Source: Flammeovirgaceae bacterium BBD 1991-12 (GTDB lineage: Bacteria; Bacteroidota; Bacteroidia; Cytophagales; Cyclobacteriaceae). From it: 39,823 bases of DNA. The notes beneath the pieces are model-generated. The model was not told where the DNA came from. It worked only from the letters and a program-made list of their open reading frames with translations, and did no database searches. The DNA lies in contig LYSV01000050.1 in NCBI GenBank assembly GCA_001657315.1, forward strand, positions 1 through 39,823, in the 5' to 3' direction. Positions 8,975 to 18,457 of the stretch are shown piece after piece (position 1 is the stretch's first letter; every line of letters starts with the position of its first letter). The position numbers were made by a program, and so were the translations under genes.

Positions 8975-9991
8975 ATGGCAGCACAAAAGATCCTCATCCT
9001 GCGCTTTTCATCCATTGGTGACATTGTACTCACTACCCCGGTAGTACGTACGTTGAAAACCCAGCTGGATAATGCAGAAATACATTACTGCACCAAGCCA
9101 CAATACGAAGAGCTCCTTTCACATAACCCCTACATTGACAAGGTGCACACGTTAAGTAAAGGCCTTAATGAGGTTATACGGGATTTAAGGGCCGAAAGGT
9201 TTGATCATATTATAGATCTGCACAGGAACCTTCGCACGTGGATCATTAAAACCCGGCTAGGGGTAAGGAGTCACTCCTTTCATAAACTGAACAGGGAGAA
9301 GTGGCTTATGGTCAATCTGAAGATCAACAAACTTCCCAACCGGCATATTGTGGACAGATACATGGATACAGTTCTGCCACTGGGCGTTAAAATGGATACA
9401 CTCGGACTGGATTTTTTTATACCGGAAAAGGACGAAGTACCTCCGGAATGGCTACCGGAAACACACCGGAAAGAATTTGTAGCCTACGCCATAGGAGCCC
9501 AGCATAATACCAAAAAGCTGCCTCTGAACAGAATGATAGAGCTTTGTGACAAGATCAATAAGCCCGTTGTCTTACTGGGCGGACCGGAAGACCGGGCTAT
9601 GGGTAGTGAGATCGAAAAATTCTTTGCCCGTACCACAAGGTCTGCACCCTATGAGGAGGGGCTGACACGGCTCAATAAGAAAACCGTGATATACAATGCC
9701 TGTGGAAAGTATAACCTTAACCAGTCCGCATCCCTTGTAAAACAGGCTACTCACCTTTTTACCCATGACACGGGACTTATGCATATTGGCGCAGCCTTTA
9801 AAAAACAGATATTTTCGATTTGGGGAAATACCATACCGGCTTTTGGTATGTACCCTTACCGTACCAGGTTCAGCATATTTGAAAACAACAGGCTGGACTG
9901 CAGGCCCTGCTCCAAAATAGGCTATCAAAAATGCCCGAAGGGACATTTCAAATGTATGAACGAGTCTGTATTTGATTTTTATTTGCCGTAG
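8975..9991 (+). CDS. glycosyltransferase family 9 protein (heptosyltransferase-like)
   Basis: The 338-aa cytoplasmic protein matches the GT9 family, which transfers ADP-heptose or related sugars onto lipopolysaccharide core. Motifs include ILRFSSIGDIVLTTPVVRTL at the N-terminus (the first Rossmann domain), PVVLLGGPED in the second, and THDTGLMHIGAAF, which carries the conserved D-x-G-x-x-H sugar-nucleotide binding pattern. A Cys-rich C-terminal segment (CRPCSKIGYQKCPKGHFKC) is visible, as in many GT9 proteins. ATG start. It is followed 39 bp later by a solute-binding protein gene in the same direction. The exact sugar and acceptor cannot be assigned. Confidence 0.92.
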   Translation: MAAQKILILRFSSIGDIVLTTPVVRTLKTQLDNAEIHYCTKPQYEELLSHNPYIDKVHTLSKGLNEVIRDLRAERFDHIIDLHRNLRTWIIKTRLGVRSHSFHKLNREKWLMVNLKINKLPNRHIVDRYMDTVLPLGVKMDTLGLDFFIPEKDEVPPEWLPETHRKEFVAYAIGAQHNTKKLPLNRMIELCDKINKPVVLLGGPEDRAMGSEIEKFFARTTRSAPYEEGLTRLNKKTVIYNACGKYNLNQSASLVKQATHLFTHDTGLMHIGAAFKKQIFSIWGNTIPAFGMYPYRTRFSIFENNRLDCRPCSKIGYQKCPKGHFKCMNESVFDFYLP

Positions 9992-10007
9992 TAAATTGTT
10001 ATAATGG

Positions 10008-10025
10008 CCTGTTAAACAAAACAGG
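10008..10025 (+). other. small inverted repeat before the solute-binding protein gene
   Basis: CCTGTT at 10008-10013 pairs with AACAGG at 10020-10025 around a 6-nt loop, ending 5 nt before the downstream ATG. It could be a weak attenuator, an RNA hairpin masking the start region, or an operator half-site pair. No T-run follows, so it is not a standard terminator. Confidence 0.3.
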
Positions 10026-10030
10026 TATCT

Positions 10031-10870
10031 ATGAAAAGGAAGGTATGCATTCTGGTCTTTCTTCTTTCAGGTGTTTTATTCGCTTTTGGACAAAACCATA
10101 ACGGTGAGAGCTGGGGCGAGGTTAAAACCAGGGGAAGTGGCACGCTGGCCTGCATTTACAATGAATCCCCCGGGCTGGTATACAATGAAAATGGAGTGGT
10201 CAAAGGGGTATGTGCGGATATTTTAAAGGATTTTACACAGTATGTGCGTGAGAAACATTCCGTTACGCTAAAGGTAGAATTTGTACGGCAGGAGCAGGTA
10301 TTTACCAAATTCCTTAAGGACGTCAAGGAAACTCCCAATCTTCTTGGTGTTACCAACGCCAGCATAACGGCCTCTCGAAGAAAGGTCATGGACTTTACTC
10401 CTCCCTATATTTCCAACCCCATGGTATTACTCACCAATAAATCAGCGCCCACCCTTGCAGCGCTTGAGGAGCTGCCTCAAAAGTTTGACGGGTATACTGC
10501 ACTGGTAATTGACGGCAGCTCACATGTGAAATACCTAGAGGACATGAAGAAAAAATACTATCCCGGCCTGAGCATTGAATATGTGCCCAACGCCGAAACC
10601 ATCATGGATCGCGTGCTTAAAAGTGATAAGAGCTTCACCATTATTGACTTCACCGAATATTTTGGAGCGATAAAAAAGGGGCAGCCCATCAAACGTCATA
10701 ATGTGGATTTTGGAGAGTCAACAGAGGAGCTGGGTTTTATTATGAAAAAGGGATCCGACTGGATAGAGGTATGGAATGCATTTTTAACACCTGAATACCG
10801 AAACAGTGTTGGATATAAAAGAATTGTAGCCAACCACCTTGGGAGCTCCTTTCTAACCCTTATAAAATGA
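10031..10870 (+). CDS. family 3 extracellular solute-binding protein (orphan)
   Basis: The 279-aa protein has a signal peptide (VCILVFLLSGVLFAFGQ) and the layout of a bacterial family 3 periplasmic solute-binding domain. The family hallmarks are visible: a SPGLVYNENGVVKGVCADI stretch near the N-terminus, VTNASITASRRKVMDFTPPY (the conserved R-x-x-x-x-D-F-T block), and a C-terminal lobe. The family usually binds amino acids for ABC importers. No permease or ATPase gene is adjacent, so this may be a stand-alone sensor or scavenging protein. ATG start, 39 bp after the glycosyltransferase; the two may share a transcript. It converges on the PurF-like gene with 55 bp between; no clear terminator seen. 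Confidence 0.85.
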   Translation: MKRKVCILVFLLSGVLFAFGQNHNGESWGEVKTRGSGTLACIYNESPGLVYNENGVVKGVCADILKDFTQYVREKHSVTLKVEFVRQEQVFTKFLKDVKETPNLLGVTNASITASRRKVMDFTPPYISNPMVLLTNKSAPTLAALEELPQKFDGYTALVIDGSSHVKYLEDMKKKYYPGLSIEYVPNAETIMDRVLKSDKSFTIIDFTEYFGAIKKGQPIKRHNVDFGESTEELGFIMKKGSDWIEVWNAFLTPEYRNSVGYKRIVANHLGSSFLTLIK

Positions 10871-10925
10871 CTTGAAAAAAGCAGGCTGCACCAGTCTTTG
10901 TTTGTCTCAGGACACCCTAAGTAGG

Positions 10926-12812
10926 TCAATAAGCCCTTACCAGCTTGCCTTCCATATAGTTCACAAAGGAACGGTTAGTCACCAGCATACCACCCCGGGT
11001 AGGAAAATCACCTGTGAAATACCAGTCTCCCAGATGATCAGGACAAGCCTCATGTAAATTATCCACAGTCTGATAAATGATCTCCAGGTCAGCTTTCATG
11101 TCCGCAGGCTTTACAATTTCCGCGATCTTGGAAGATATCTCCTCAGGAGTAAACTCATTATAGAGCCTGTTGACATGATTTTCGTTGTCATTATTCTCCA
11201 GATCAGCCTTGCAGCGGTCGTACACCTCTTCCAGTAAATAGTCCTTGCCCTGCTCCTTGATAAGGGCTACCATAGCACGGAAAGCAATGAACTCGCTCAT
11301 CTTGGACATGTCTATGCCGTAGCAATCCGGGAAGCGTATCTGAGGTGCTGAAGACACAATGACCACCTTTTTGGGATCGAGTCTGCCGAGCATGGTCAGG
11401 ATACTTTTTTCCAGTGTAGTACCACGTACAATACTGTCATCAAGGATCACCAGTGTATCCACGCCTTTCTGGATGACCTCGTAGGTGGTGTCATAGACAT
11501 GGGCTACCAGCTCGTCCCGGTGATCATCATCTGTGATAAAAGTCCTCAGCTTGGCATCTTTCAACACGATCTTTTCCACTCTGGGCCGGAATGACAACAG
11601 CTCACTCAGATCTCCCATATGCGGTTTATGATCAAGAATGATCTCCTTACGCCGGGAGCTCAGATAGTCTTCAAGCCCCTGTAGCATCCCCAGAAAAGCT
11701 GTTTCCGCAGTATTCGGGATGTATGAAAATACCGTGTTCTTCAGATCAAAGTTAATGGCCTTGAGTATCTGGGGAATAAGCAGTTTACCCAATTCCTTTC
11801 TTTCATTGTAGATATCCGGGTCCGTGCCTCTGGAAAAGTAAATGCGCTCAAAACTGCAGGACTTCTTTTCCAGCGGTTCACGAAACATGAACTGCCCAAA
11901 ATCACCATTTTTTTTGATGATCAGAGCGTGACCGGGTTTTACTTCTTCAATCTGGCCGTACTCTATATTAAAAGCTGTTTTTATCGCCGTCTTTTCTGAA
12001 GCCACCACTATGATCTCATCATCGGAGTAAAAATAAGCAGGTCTTATGCCTACAGGGTCGCGGGCCACAAAGGCATCACCATGACCTGTCATCCCTGCCA
12101 TGGCATAGCCGCCGTCAAAGTCCTTGCATGCCCGGCTCAGCACGCGCTGCAGATCCAGCTCACTTTCTATCACCTCAGTGATCTCCTGGTTGGTATACTG
12201 ATCTTTGTATTTTCTAAAAATCTCATTGTTCTCCTCGTCCAGAAAGTGGCCTATTTTCTCCATGACTGTAACTGTATCGACCTTCTCCTTGGGATGCTGT
12301 CCCAGCTTGACGAGGATATCGAAAAGCTCATCCACATTTGTCATGTTGAAGTTACCGGCCACTACCAGATTTCTGCTACGCCAGTTATTCTGCCTTAAAA
12401 AGGGATGACAGTTCTCAATACTGTTTTTACCATGCGTGCCATAACGTAAATGACCCAGCCAGACCTCACCGGTAAAAGCACAGTTTTCCTTCATCCACTT
12501 CTCATCGTAGTAGAGATCGCGTCCTTCCCGTTTTGCTTTTTTATATTTTCTGGCAACCTTGTCGAATATGGACTTAATAGGCTCGGGATCCACTGACCTG
12601 TAGCGGCTGATATAGCGAAGACCCGGGCGCTGATTGATCTTTATATTGGCAATACCGACACCATCCTGACCCCTGTTGCGCTGCTTCTCCATAAGGATGT
12701 ACATTTTGTTGACCGCGTAGGTGGGAGAGCCGTATTTTTCGATGTAGTAAGAGAGGGGTTTCCGTAGTCGGACGAGCGCTATACCGCACTCATGTTTAAT
12801 TGCATCACTCAT
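10926..12812 (-). CDS. amidophosphoribosyltransferase-like class II glutamine amidotransferase (long PurF-like)
   Basis: The N-terminal half is a class II (Ntn) glutaminase domain: a short leader MSDAIKHE precedes Cys9-Gly-Ile, the expected catalytic Cys after processing, and GHLRYGTHG follows. The C-terminal half is a phosphoribosyltransferase fold with the PRPP-binding loop VILDDSIVRGTT. Together these define the PurF type, which makes phosphoribosylamine from PRPP and glutamine at the start of purine synthesis. At 628 aa it is longer than ordinary PurF (about 470-505 aa). From memory, Bacteroidota carry such a long paralogue besides normal PurF, so I leave the symbol empty. The ATG lies 8 nt after the nuoN stop, so it is probably co-transcribed with complex I genes. 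Confidence 0.88.
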   Translation of the reverse strand: MSDAIKHECGIALVRLRKPLSYYIEKYGSPTYAVNKMYILMEKQRNRGQDGVGIANIKINQRPGLRYISRYRSVDPEPIKSIFDKVARKYKKAKREGRDLYYDEKWMKENCAFTGEVWLGHLRYGTHGKNSIENCHPFLRQNNWRSRNLVVAGNFNMTNVDELFDILVKLGQHPKEKVDTVTVMEKIGHFLDEENNEIFRKYKDQYTNQEITEVIESELDLQRVLSRACKDFDGGYAMAGMTGHGDAFVARDPVGIRPAYFYSDDEIIVVASEKTAIKTAFNIEYGQIEEVKPGHALIIKKNGDFGQFMFREPLEKKSCSFERIYFSRGTDPDIYNERKELGKLLIPQILKAINFDLKNTVFSYIPNTAETAFLGMLQGLEDYLSSRRKEIILDHKPHMGDLSELLSFRPRVEKIVLKDAKLRTFITDDDHRDELVAHVYDTTYEVIQKGVDTLVILDDSIVRGTTLEKSILTMLGRLDPKKVVIVSSAPQIRFPDCYGIDMSKMSEFIAFRAMVALIKEQGKDYLLEEVYDRCKADLENNDNENHVNRLYNEFTPEEISSKIAEIVKPADMKADLEIIYQTVDNLHEACPDHLGDWYFTGDFPTRGGMLVTNRSFVNYMEGKLVRAY

Positions 12813-12820
12813 AACTTGCC

Positions 12821-14308
12821 CTAAAATGCAAAGCTAATATTATTAATAACATTCATCAACCATTCCGGTTTAAAGAACAACGTAATCACTGCCAGAACCA
12901 TAATCAGTCCAAAATAATTCTCCCATGCAGGATATTTTTGATCGTGAGAGGACCGCTGTCCGGTATAATTTCGGAAAATCATGAAAAAAGGGATCTTCAG
13001 ATAATAGAAAAGGGACACCACTGTATTCAGCAATCCAAAAATAAACAGGTAAAGGAGCCATGGGCTCTGTGAGTGGTCCCAGGCCTCCCACAAAGAGGTA
13101 AATATCAGAAGCTTGGCTGTGAAGCCTGCAGTAGGAGGAAGACCCGTCAACGAGATCATCAGTACAATAAAAAGGATCCCGATCAAAGGGTAGCTCTTCA
13201 TCAGGCCTTTATACTCCTCCGCCTTGCTGATCCCCTCTTTGTACTCCAGAAACTGGACCAGCGCAAACACAGCAAGGTTCATTAACACATAGATCACTGC
13301 ATAGAAATACAGATTTCTGGAGGCCTGTTCCGAAAGAGACACCACCGGAATAAGCAGAAATCCTGTATGGGCAATAGAAGAATAGGCCATCAACCGCTTT
13401 ACATTGCTCTGTCGAAGAGCAGCAAAATTACCGATAACCAGCGTGATCATGGCAATAATGGACAGTACGTCCACCCACCTGACAGGCCCGAGGCCAAACA
13501 GGTTCATAATAAGGAACCATTTGGTCAGAATGGCAAAGCCTGCCAGCTTGGGTACGGTAGAAAAGAATGCAACCACGGAAGTGGGTGCAACGGTGTAAAC
13601 ATCCGGAGACCAGATGTGCAGTGGCACAGCAGCGATCTTGAAGAGGAAACCTGTTAGTACAAGGGCCATTCCTATGGACAAAGGGATTGCTCCCGTCTTA
13701 AACAAGGCCTCCGGGAATTCAGGCAGGGTGAAATTCAGGCTTCCTGTGAAGGTAAAAACCCATGAAATACCATAAAGCATGAGTGCCGAAGCCACTGCAC
13801 CGAAGAGAAGGTATTTAACAGCGGCTTCACTTCCTTTTTTGTTGAAGCTGAACAATGTGAGTGCATAGGACGAGATCGAAATGATCTCAACAGCCATGTA
13901 CATGATGAGCAGATTGGAAGCCATAGCCAGCAGGTGCCCTCCCAGCAGGATGGTGAATATCAGGGGGTAGCTCTCACCTTTTTCCCTGAAAGGCCGGCTT
14001 CGAACCGCCATGACCATGGTCAGTACTGTTGCCAGATCCAGAATGATCTTCCAGGCGTCGGATGCAGGATCGCGTAAGATCATACCGTGGAAGAGAGGCA
14101 GGACTCCCCCTTCTCCCACCCGGTAAAAGATGTCCAGATACAGAATAATGCCAGACAAGAGTATCCCAAGTGCAGGGAGTATATATCTCACCTTTACTGT
14201 GAGATCAACAAGAATAAAAACAATAATACCCGCGATCAGGGCCAGCTCCGATTGAAAATGTCCAATAGAACCCAAAACATCCGATAACCTGTCAGTAAGG
14301 CTGTCCAA
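12821..14308 (-). CDS. nuoN: NADH-quinone oxidoreductase subunit N
   Basis: This is one of the three antiporter-like, proton-pumping membrane subunits of complex I. The 495-aa protein is almost entirely transmembrane helices. The key acidic residue in YMAVEIISISSYAL, and the broken-helix region LFKIAAVPLHIWSPDVYTVAPTS with its Lys, mark the NuoN/ND2 subfamily rather than NuoL or NuoM. The start is TTG at 14306-14308, 3 nt after the nuoM stop; no upstream in-frame ATG exists and the next Met lies inside the membrane region. It is the last nuo gene of the cluster, followed 8 nt later by the PurF-like gene. Confidence 0.96.
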   Translation of the reverse strand: MDSLTDRLSDVLGSIGHFQSELALIAGIIVFILVDLTVKVRYILPALGILLSGIILYLDIFYRVGEGGVLPLFHGMILRDPASDAWKIILDLATVLTMVMAVRSRPFREKGESYPLIFTILLGGHLLAMASNLLIMYMAVEIISISSYALTLFSFNKKGSEAAVKYLLFGAVASALMLYGISWVFTFTGSLNFTLPEFPEALFKTGAIPLSIGMALVLTGFLFKIAAVPLHIWSPDVYTVAPTSVVAFFSTVPKLAGFAILTKWFLIMNLFGLGPVRWVDVLSIIAMITLVIGNFAALRQSNVKRLMAYSSIAHTGFLLIPVVSLSEQASRNLYFYAVIYVLMNLAVFALVQFLEYKEGISKAEEYKGLMKSYPLIGILFIVLMISLTGLPPTAGFTAKLLIFTSLWEAWDHSQSPWLLYLFIFGLLNTVVSLFYYLKIPFFMIFRNYTGQRSSHDQKYPAWENYFGLIMVLAVITLFFKPEWLMNVINNISFAF

Positions 14309-14311
14309 GAG

Positions 14312-16039
14312 CTAGGGGGTTTGAAGGTTTTCACTGCCCTGACCCAAAACCAGATCCACAAATGCTGAAACTGAAGTATTGATAAGGTCCAGCACTGTGG
14401 AGGGTACAATGCCCATCAACAGAGTAAGCAAAACCAGTGGAATGAACATAAGTGTTTCCCTCCGGTTCAGATCCGGCAAGGCGTCCTTGTAATCTGTTTT
14501 GATATGGAATTTTCCGAAGAACATACGCTGTATAGTCCACAGGTAATACGCCGCACTCAAAACCAGACCTGCCGTGGCCACGATCGCCATCCATTTTGGC
14601 AGGAGTCCATTCGCACTGTATGAGCCAAATGAGCCCAGCAATACCAGTATCTCCGCAATGAATCCCGAAAAACCGGGAAGTCCCATGGAAGCAAAAAAGA
14701 AGATCACCACTACTACAGTATATTGCGGCATCTTAGCGGCAAGGCCGGAATAGTTTTCAATCATTCGGTCATGGGTCCTGTCATACAGCACTCCAGCCAC
14801 GATGAACAGCGCCGTGGAGATCACACCATGACTCACCATCTGATAAATGGCGCCACTTACTCCCTCCGTTGTCAGCGAGGCCAGCCCCAGCAATACGAAC
14901 CCCATGTGAGACACCGAAGAGTAGGCGACCAGACGCTTGAGGTCCTGACTGGACAGTGCGTTAAGCGCACCATAGATAATGGAAAGCACGCCAAAAAAAC
15001 CGATCCACCATGAATAATGCATTGCACCATCAGGAAAGATCAGCCAGGCTGTTCTGAACAGTCCGTAGCCACCGATCTTCAGCAGTATCCCCGCCAGTAT
15101 TACGGAAATGGGTGTCGGTGCCTCTACGTGAGCATCCGGCAACCATGTATGTACAGGCACTACAGGCACTTTAATGGCAAACCCCACAAAAAGAAACAAA
15201 AAGGCCAGCCACCTTGCCGGACTCCCAAGGATCAAACGGACCACATCATTGTCCAAAAACGATCCTGGTATGAGATTGTCGGGGTCGGTCATGTAAACAA
15301 GATTAAAGGTCTTCACCATTTGATCCGGCGGTATGGCGTTGGACTGTAGCAGTTGCTGTACTTTACTGATGAGATCATCAGAAGCCGGTTGATCTGCACT
15401 CAAGAGCCCCATTTCAATAGCTGTGGCCCCAGGATCAATAACGGAAACGTACAGCCCGATCATGACCACAAGTATGAAAATGGAGCCCAGGAGAGTATAA
15501 AGAAAGAACTTGATAGATGCGTACTCACGTTTGGGCCCTCCCCAAAGCCCGATCAGAAAGTACATGGGGAGCAGCATGAACTCAAAAAAGAGATAGAACA
15601 GCAAAAAGTCAAGCGCTACAAAACAGCCGATAATAGAAGCGTTGAGCAACAGATAGAGACCAAAATACCCCTTTTCGCGATCCTTAATGTTCCATGAGGC
15701 TATGACACCAATGAGTAACACCAGTATGGACAGCAGGACCAGAGAAACACTCAACCCGTCCACACCTACAAAGTACTCCGCAGAAAGCTTCCCCAGCCCC
15801 TTCAGATCTAGATATATCCAGCTTGCCCTTTCACTGAACTGAAAGCCGGACACACTGTAGTCATGAGCAGAGGTGTCATAATTGATATACAGGTAGGCCC
15901 CCAGTATCAGTTGGATCACACTTACCGCCAGCGCTATTTTTTTTGAAATGCTTTTCAACCCCGCAGGCAACAGGGCCACGATCAACGCTGCGGCAAGTGG
16001 CAAAAAAATAAGTATGGATAGTAAATGATGCTGCAGCAT
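14312..16039 (-). CDS. nuoM: NADH-quinone oxidoreductase subunit M
   Basis: Antiporter-like proton-pumping subunit of complex I in the cytoplasmic membrane, 575 aa with about 14 hydrophobic helices. Family motifs include FFEFMLLPMYFLIGLWGG (with the essential Glu) and FAIKVPVVPVHTWLPDAHVE followed by APTPISVILAG, then LKRLVAYSSVSHMGF. A loop of roughly 60 residues around positions 205-265 (rich in Asp, Gln and Pro) is inserted between helices and looks longer than in E. coli NuoM. ATG start, 7 nt after the nuoL stop and 3 nt before nuoN. Confidence 0.97.
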   Translation of the reverse strand: MLQHHLLSILIFLPLAAALIVALLPAGLKSISKKIALAVSVIQLILGAYLYINYDTSAHDYSVSGFQFSERASWIYLDLKGLGKLSAEYFVGVDGLSVSLVLLSILVLLIGVIASWNIKDREKGYFGLYLLLNASIIGCFVALDFLLFYLFFEFMLLPMYFLIGLWGGPKREYASIKFFLYTLLGSIFILVVMIGLYVSVIDPGATAIEMGLLSADQPASDDLISKVQQLLQSNAIPPDQMVKTFNLVYMTDPDNLIPGSFLDNDVVRLILGSPARWLAFLFLFVGFAIKVPVVPVHTWLPDAHVEAPTPISVILAGILLKIGGYGLFRTAWLIFPDGAMHYSWWIGFFGVLSIIYGALNALSSQDLKRLVAYSSVSHMGFVLLGLASLTTEGVSGAIYQMVSHGVISTALFIVAGVLYDRTHDRMIENYSGLAAKMPQYTVVVVIFFFASMGLPGFSGFIAEILVLLGSFGSYSANGLLPKWMAIVATAGLVLSAAYYLWTIQRMFFGKFHIKTDYKDALPDLNRRETLMFIPLVLLTLLMGIVPSTVLDLINTSVSAFVDLVLGQGSENLQTP

Positions 16040-16046
16040 TAACTTT

Positions 16047-18158
16047 TCAGAGAATTAGGAGTATGATTAGCAGGATACTTAATACAGCCACAATAATATA
16101 ATTTTGGACCTTACCATATTGAAATGACTTCGCCAGCACCCCCACTCTGCCCGCAAAGAAAACAGAAAAATTAACAAATCCATCAACAAACGTTCGGTCA
16201 AACCAACCCACTATATGCGCAAAAATGACATTGATAATGGCAGAAAGATCCACAAATCTGTCAATGACCGACCTTTCGACCCTTGCTGCTGTCTTTGAGA
16301 TCGTCATGAGCGGCCTGGTTATTATCCGGAGATACAGTGAGTCAAGGTACCAGTTATTGTAGGATATCTTCGCCAATGTGGAAGTGGTGGTAAAAGTGTT
16401 GTATTCCCGGACGTAGGATGAACCGGGTCTGTACTTCCACCATCCATAGCCGGCACCAAGAACTACCAATGCTACAGATGCAATACCTGCTGCAGCATGA
16501 TTTTCAAAAGCAACTTTCCGTGCTGTTTCCAGCCAGCCGTCATTGGCATCCGGTACCTGCGCTCCGGTTACCGTCAGGTGATCCAGAAACCAGCTGACAT
16601 TGAAGTCCAGGGGATTTAACGACCATACAAGGCCGGTGCTCATAACCGCCAAAACGATCAGGGTGAGTTTCATGATACCGGAGGACTCCGTGAGGCCTTC
16701 GGGATGTTCGGCCCCTCTCCAGCTTCCAAAAAATATCAACAGTACCTGCCTGGCCATATACAGGGCAGTAAGCACTACAGTAGCATAACCCAACACAGGA
16801 ACAAGATAAGCCCACACATGCCCATGACCTGCCCGGACTACGGACCATCCGAATGATGCGGATAGCAATGCATCCTTTGACAGGAAGCCGGAAAACAGAG
16901 GTACCCCCATAAGCGCCAAAGTGCCCACAAGGTAAACCGAAAATGTCACGGGTAATTTTTTTCCAAGACCTCCCATATTCCGCATGTCCTGGGCATCAAA
17001 GGTAAGGTTATATCGATGGGCATATTCGTGTAGAGCATAGATCACAGATCCGGCCGCAAGGAACAGTGCTGCTTTAAAAAAAGCGTGGGTAAACAGGTGG
17101 AATAAGGCTGCATCCCAAGCGCCTGTCCCTACTCCCATGAACATGTATCCCAGCTGTGATATGGTTGAATAGGCCAGCACTCTTTTAATGTCATGCTGTG
17201 CAAGGGCTGCCACTGCCCCCATAAAGGCGGTTACACCACCTGTAACGGCAATGATGGTCATCGTATCAATGTTCAGCAGCTCCACTACACGACACATTAG
17301 AAAAACACCGGCTGCCACCATGGTTGCTGCGTGAATAAGAGCAGATACCGGTGTAGGGCCTTCCATGGCATCAGGCAGCCAGGTCTGTAAAGGGAACTGG
17401 GCGGATTTTCCTACGGCACCCATGAACAGGCCTACACCCATTATCGTAAGCCATTTGATATTCAATGCCCCCCCGGATTCCGTCAACCACAACAGGCCCT
17501 CAATGGTAGAGTCAGCCATAGCGGTTTTCAACGTCACTATGTCCAGTGTATTGAACTGCTCCCACAGAATGGCTATGCCAATGATAAACCCCGCGTCACC
17601 AATACGATTAATAATAAAAGCCTTCTTTGCTGCCCTGGCGGCCTTTTCCTTATGATACCAATGCCCGATAAGTAACCATGATGACAAACCTACCAGCTCC
17701 CAGAATATGAAGATCACAAGGAGATTATCCGCAAGTACTATCCCAAGCATGGAAAAAGTGAACAGTCCCAAAAAGGCAAAATACCGCTGATACCCGGGAT
17801 CGTCTTTCATGTAGCTGGTAGAATATAAATGGACCAGCAGGGATACAAAGGTAACCACAAATGCCATCAGTGCACTCTGTACATCCACGAACAGTCCCAC
17901 GGTAAAATTCAACCCTTCCAGAGCAAACCAGGTAAACCGGGTATGGAATTCATCGCCCTTCCAAACGTTGAAGAGCAGGATCAGAGCAATGAAAGAGGCC
18001 ATGATCAAAAAAAAGCAGGCCGCCAGGGAGCCCTGCCAGGCATACCGCCGTGCCGCTATTATATTCAGCAAAAAGGACAGCAAGGGGAGTATAAAAGCAA
18101 CGGCTGCCAGCAAGGTAATACCGCACCAGGGCAAGGGTGATAACAGATCTGTCGTCAT
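16047..18158 (-). CDS. nuoL: NADH-quinone oxidoreductase subunit L
   Basis: The largest antiporter-like, proton-pumping subunit of complex I, at the tip of the membrane arm. The 703-aa protein shows FWELVGLSSWLLIGHW (with the key Glu), AVGKSAQFPLQTWLPDAMEG (with the key Lys), SALIHAATMVAAGVFL and HDIKRVLAYSTISQLGYM. The C-terminal extension beyond the core includes the long lateral helix region typical of NuoL and a final membrane anchor (the last 20 or so residues). It is longer than E. coli NuoL (about 613 aa), with extra sequence between helices near residues 540-650. The ATG overlaps the nuoK stop by one base (TAATG). Confidence 0.97.
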   Translation of the reverse strand: MTTDLLSPLPWCGITLLAAVAFILPLLSFLLNIIAARRYAWQGSLAACFFLIMASFIALILLFNVWKGDEFHTRFTWFALEGLNFTVGLFVDVQSALMAFVVTFVSLLVHLYSTSYMKDDPGYQRYFAFLGLFTFSMLGIVLADNLLVIFIFWELVGLSSWLLIGHWYHKEKAARAAKKAFIINRIGDAGFIIGIAILWEQFNTLDIVTLKTAMADSTIEGLLWLTESGGALNIKWLTIMGVGLFMGAVGKSAQFPLQTWLPDAMEGPTPVSALIHAATMVAAGVFLMCRVVELLNIDTMTIIAVTGGVTAFMGAVAALAQHDIKRVLAYSTISQLGYMFMGVGTGAWDAALFHLFTHAFFKAALFLAAGSVIYALHEYAHRYNLTFDAQDMRNMGGLGKKLPVTFSVYLVGTLALMGVPLFSGFLSKDALLSASFGWSVVRAGHGHVWAYLVPVLGYATVVLTALYMARQVLLIFFGSWRGAEHPEGLTESSGIMKLTLIVLAVMSTGLVWSLNPLDFNVSWFLDHLTVTGAQVPDANDGWLETARKVAFENHAAAGIASVALVVLGAGYGWWKYRPGSSYVREYNTFTTTSTLAKISYNNWYLDSLYLRIITRPLMTISKTAARVERSVIDRFVDLSAIINVIFAHIVGWFDRTFVDGFVNFSVFFAGRVGVLAKSFQYGKVQNYIIVAVLSILLIILLIL

Positions 18159-18457
18159 TAATCCTTTATTTCACTTACCTGGTCCAAATCAATGGTTTTG
18201 AAATACCGGTATACTCTCAAAATAATAGCCAATCCTACCGCCACCTCTGCTGCAGCCACCACAATGACAAACAGGGCAAAAAACTGACCCGAAATGTCCG
18301 AGTACTTACTATAGGCTACAAAATTAATATTGGAGGCATTCAACATCAACTCTACCCCCATGAGGACAAGCACTGCGTTCCTGCGTGTAATGACAATGGC
18401 CAGACCAAGGGCAAAGAGTACAGCGCTGATCAGATAAAAGTGTTCAACCGGGATCAT
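18158..18457 (-). CDS. nuoK: NADH-quinone oxidoreductase subunit K
   Basis: Small complex I membrane subunit, 99 aa with three transmembrane helices, the usual size. The second helix carries the conserved Glu in VLMGVELMLNASNINFVA, part of the proton pathway linking the quinone site to the antiporter subunits. Its ATG overlaps the nuoJ stop by 4 nt (ATGA) and its stop overlaps the nuoL start by 1 nt, so translation is coupled on both sides. The start codon is unambiguous. Confidence 0.98.
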   Translation of the reverse strand: MIPVEHFYLISAVLFALGLAIVITRRNAVLVLMGVELMLNASNINFVAYSKYSDISGQFFALFVIVVAAAEVAVGLAIILRVYRYFKTIDLDQVSEIKD

